A stretch of 64,000 bases of DNA, from contig NZ_BTFW01000001.1 of assembly GCF_033242265.1 (NCBI RefSeq), positions 434,001 to 498,000 on the forward strand. Reading direction: 5' to 3'. The notes beneath the pieces are model-generated. The model saw nothing but the letters and a program-made list of their open reading frames with translations, made no database searches and was not told the origin of the DNA. Positions 63,330 to 64,000 of the stretch are shown here, in pieces (positions within the stretch are counted from its first letter, which is position 1; each line of letters begins with the position of its first letter). Origin of the DNA: Novosphingobium sp. IK01. Its GTDB lineage: Bacteria; Pseudomonadota; Alphaproteobacteria; Sphingomonadales; Sphingomonadaceae. The translations under genes and the position numbers were made by a program.

Positions 63330-64000
63330 CGCAAGGCTCCGATGGCTCCGATGGAAAGGGCGAGCAGCAGCAGGCTTTCGACCAGTTCGATCCCTGCGCC
63401 CATGCCATCGCCCGAAATGCCGCCGATGCGGCGCAGGATCCAGCGGCGCCACAGCGCGATGGCCGGGACCGTCGCCAGCAATCCGGGGGCAAACCATGCC
63501 GCGCCCAGCAGGATCAGCCCCCAGAGCGCGAGATCGACCGGGCGGATCACCCCGGCAAAGCGCGCGCCCAGCCCGGCGTGAAGCGGGGTCATCGTGCGCG
63601 TCCAGACGAGTGGGGCAATCCGCGCGGCAAAGGGCACCGCGATCAGCGGCAGCCAGACCCCCTGCACGATCAGCGCATGGAGCAGGACCAGCTTGGCGAG
63701 CGCCTGAAGCACGAGGGCGCTGGTGCCAAAGCTGCCCAGATGCGGATCGGCCAGAACCTCGCGCACGCGGCCCGGGCCTTTGTGGGCGGCGCCCGCCGCA
63801 TCGGCGATGTCGGCGAGGCCATCGAGATGGAGCGCGCCGGTCACGCCCACCCAGACGACCAGCCCGGCCAGCGCGCCAGTCCAGGGATCGACATGGGCGC
63901 CAAGCCAACTGGCGCCTGCCACAATCGCGCCGATCACCCCGCCCACGGCGGGAAACCAGCGCATCGAGGCGGAAAATTCAGCGTCGCTGACGGTCAGGCG
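63326..64000 (-). CDS. cobS: Cobalamin synthase CobS (5' end outside the window)
   Basis: At least 224 codons are visible; the frame stays open to the right edge (RLTVSDAEFSAS before MRWFPAVG), so the first few residues are missing. Membrane segments alternate with GALHLDGLADIADAAGAAHK, the conserved HLDGLADxxD metal site, and DPHLGSFGTSALVLQALAKL, then GGISGDGMGAGIELVESLLL. It joins GDP-cobinamide with alpha-ribazole(-phosphate) in the inner membrane. First gene seen of the cob group in the direction of transcription. Confidence 0.92.
   Translation of the reverse strand, partial: RLTVSDAEFSASMRWFPAVGGVIGAIVAGASWLGAHVDPWTGALAGLVVWVGVTGALHLDGLADIADAAGAAHKGPGRVREVLADPHLGSFGTSALVLQALAKLVLLHALIVQGVWLPLIAVPFAARIAPLVWTRTMTPLHAGLGARFAGVIRPVDLALWGLILLGAAWFAPGLLATVPAIALWRRWILRRIGGISGDGMGAGIELVESLLLLALSIGAIGALR

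Noticed and set aside
63300..64000. A cobalamin riboswitch for the cob genes
   Set aside because: The cob operon continues beyond the right edge, so its leader is not in the window; nothing resembling a B12 box was seen inside.

Overview
The window is high-GC DNA from an alphaproteobacterium, most likely a sphingomonad (Novosphingobium/Sphingobium type). The clues are the dense ATGA-coupled operons, the TonB-dependent receptor, the DcaP-type porins, the UbiM-type hydroxylase, and the frequent TTG and GTG starts behind good ribosome binding sites. No rRNA, tRNA, CRISPR array, phage or insertion sequence was seen. It reads as an ordinary chromosomal region rich in catabolic genes.

Region 1 (1-8.8 kb): the 5' end of an ABC-transporter substrate-binding protein with a tiny coupled upstream ORF, then a secreted thermonuclease. 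A minus-strand periplasmic alcohol-oxidation operon follows: a XoxF-type PQQ dehydrogenase with the lanthanide aspartate, cytochrome c-550 PedF, a XoxJ-like binding protein, a cysteine-rich secreted protein, a second cytochrome c and a beta-propeller protein. A LysR gene and a small VOC protein close the region.

Region 2 (8.9-19 kb): an SLC5-type sensor hybrid histidine kinase and a LuxR-type response regulator (CrbS/CrbR, MxtR/ErdR-like) face each other with overlapping 3' ends. Next come two tandemly duplicated DcaP-like porins that share an upstream motif and leader layout, and an MHS-type MFS permease with a large insertion. My inference is a carboxylate uptake system that could take up the acids made by alcohol oxidation.

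Region 3 (19-27.2 kb): an IorA/IorB-type molybdenum oxidoreductase, an OmpR/HK two-component pair, an asparaginase, and an aldo/keto reductase with a divergent LysR.

Region 4 (27.3-45.8 kb): 17 plus-strand genes, mostly overlapping, form one apparent purine-degradation operon ending at a strong terminator. They cover purine deamination (guanine and adenine deaminases), xanthine dehydrogenase, HIU hydrolase, OHCU decarboxylase, allantoinase, allantoate amidohydrolase, ureidoglycine aminotransferase, and the oxalurate/oxamate genes (HpxX/Y/W/Z-like), plus a permease and a periplasmic nucleosidase. No known urate oxidase is present. An FMO-like flavoprotein gene sits exactly where one is expected and is the best candidate for a new urate hydroxylase.

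Region 5 (45.9-58.1 kb): a purine phosphoribosyltransferase, a LysR regulator, two secreted NUP-family proteins, a secreted adenosine deaminase, a TonB receptor with an EF-hand-like loop, 8-oxoguanine deaminase, an NCS2 permease and a Rieske oxygenase. A dyad GCAATG-N12-CATTGC, or a close variant, occurs upstream of the region 4 operon, upstream of the Rieske gene, and between the LysR gene and the first NUP gene. This defines a probable purine regulon.

Region 6 (58.1-64 kb, minus strand): ubiM and the late cobalamin genes cobU, cobQ, cobD, cobC and cobS (cut by the window edge).
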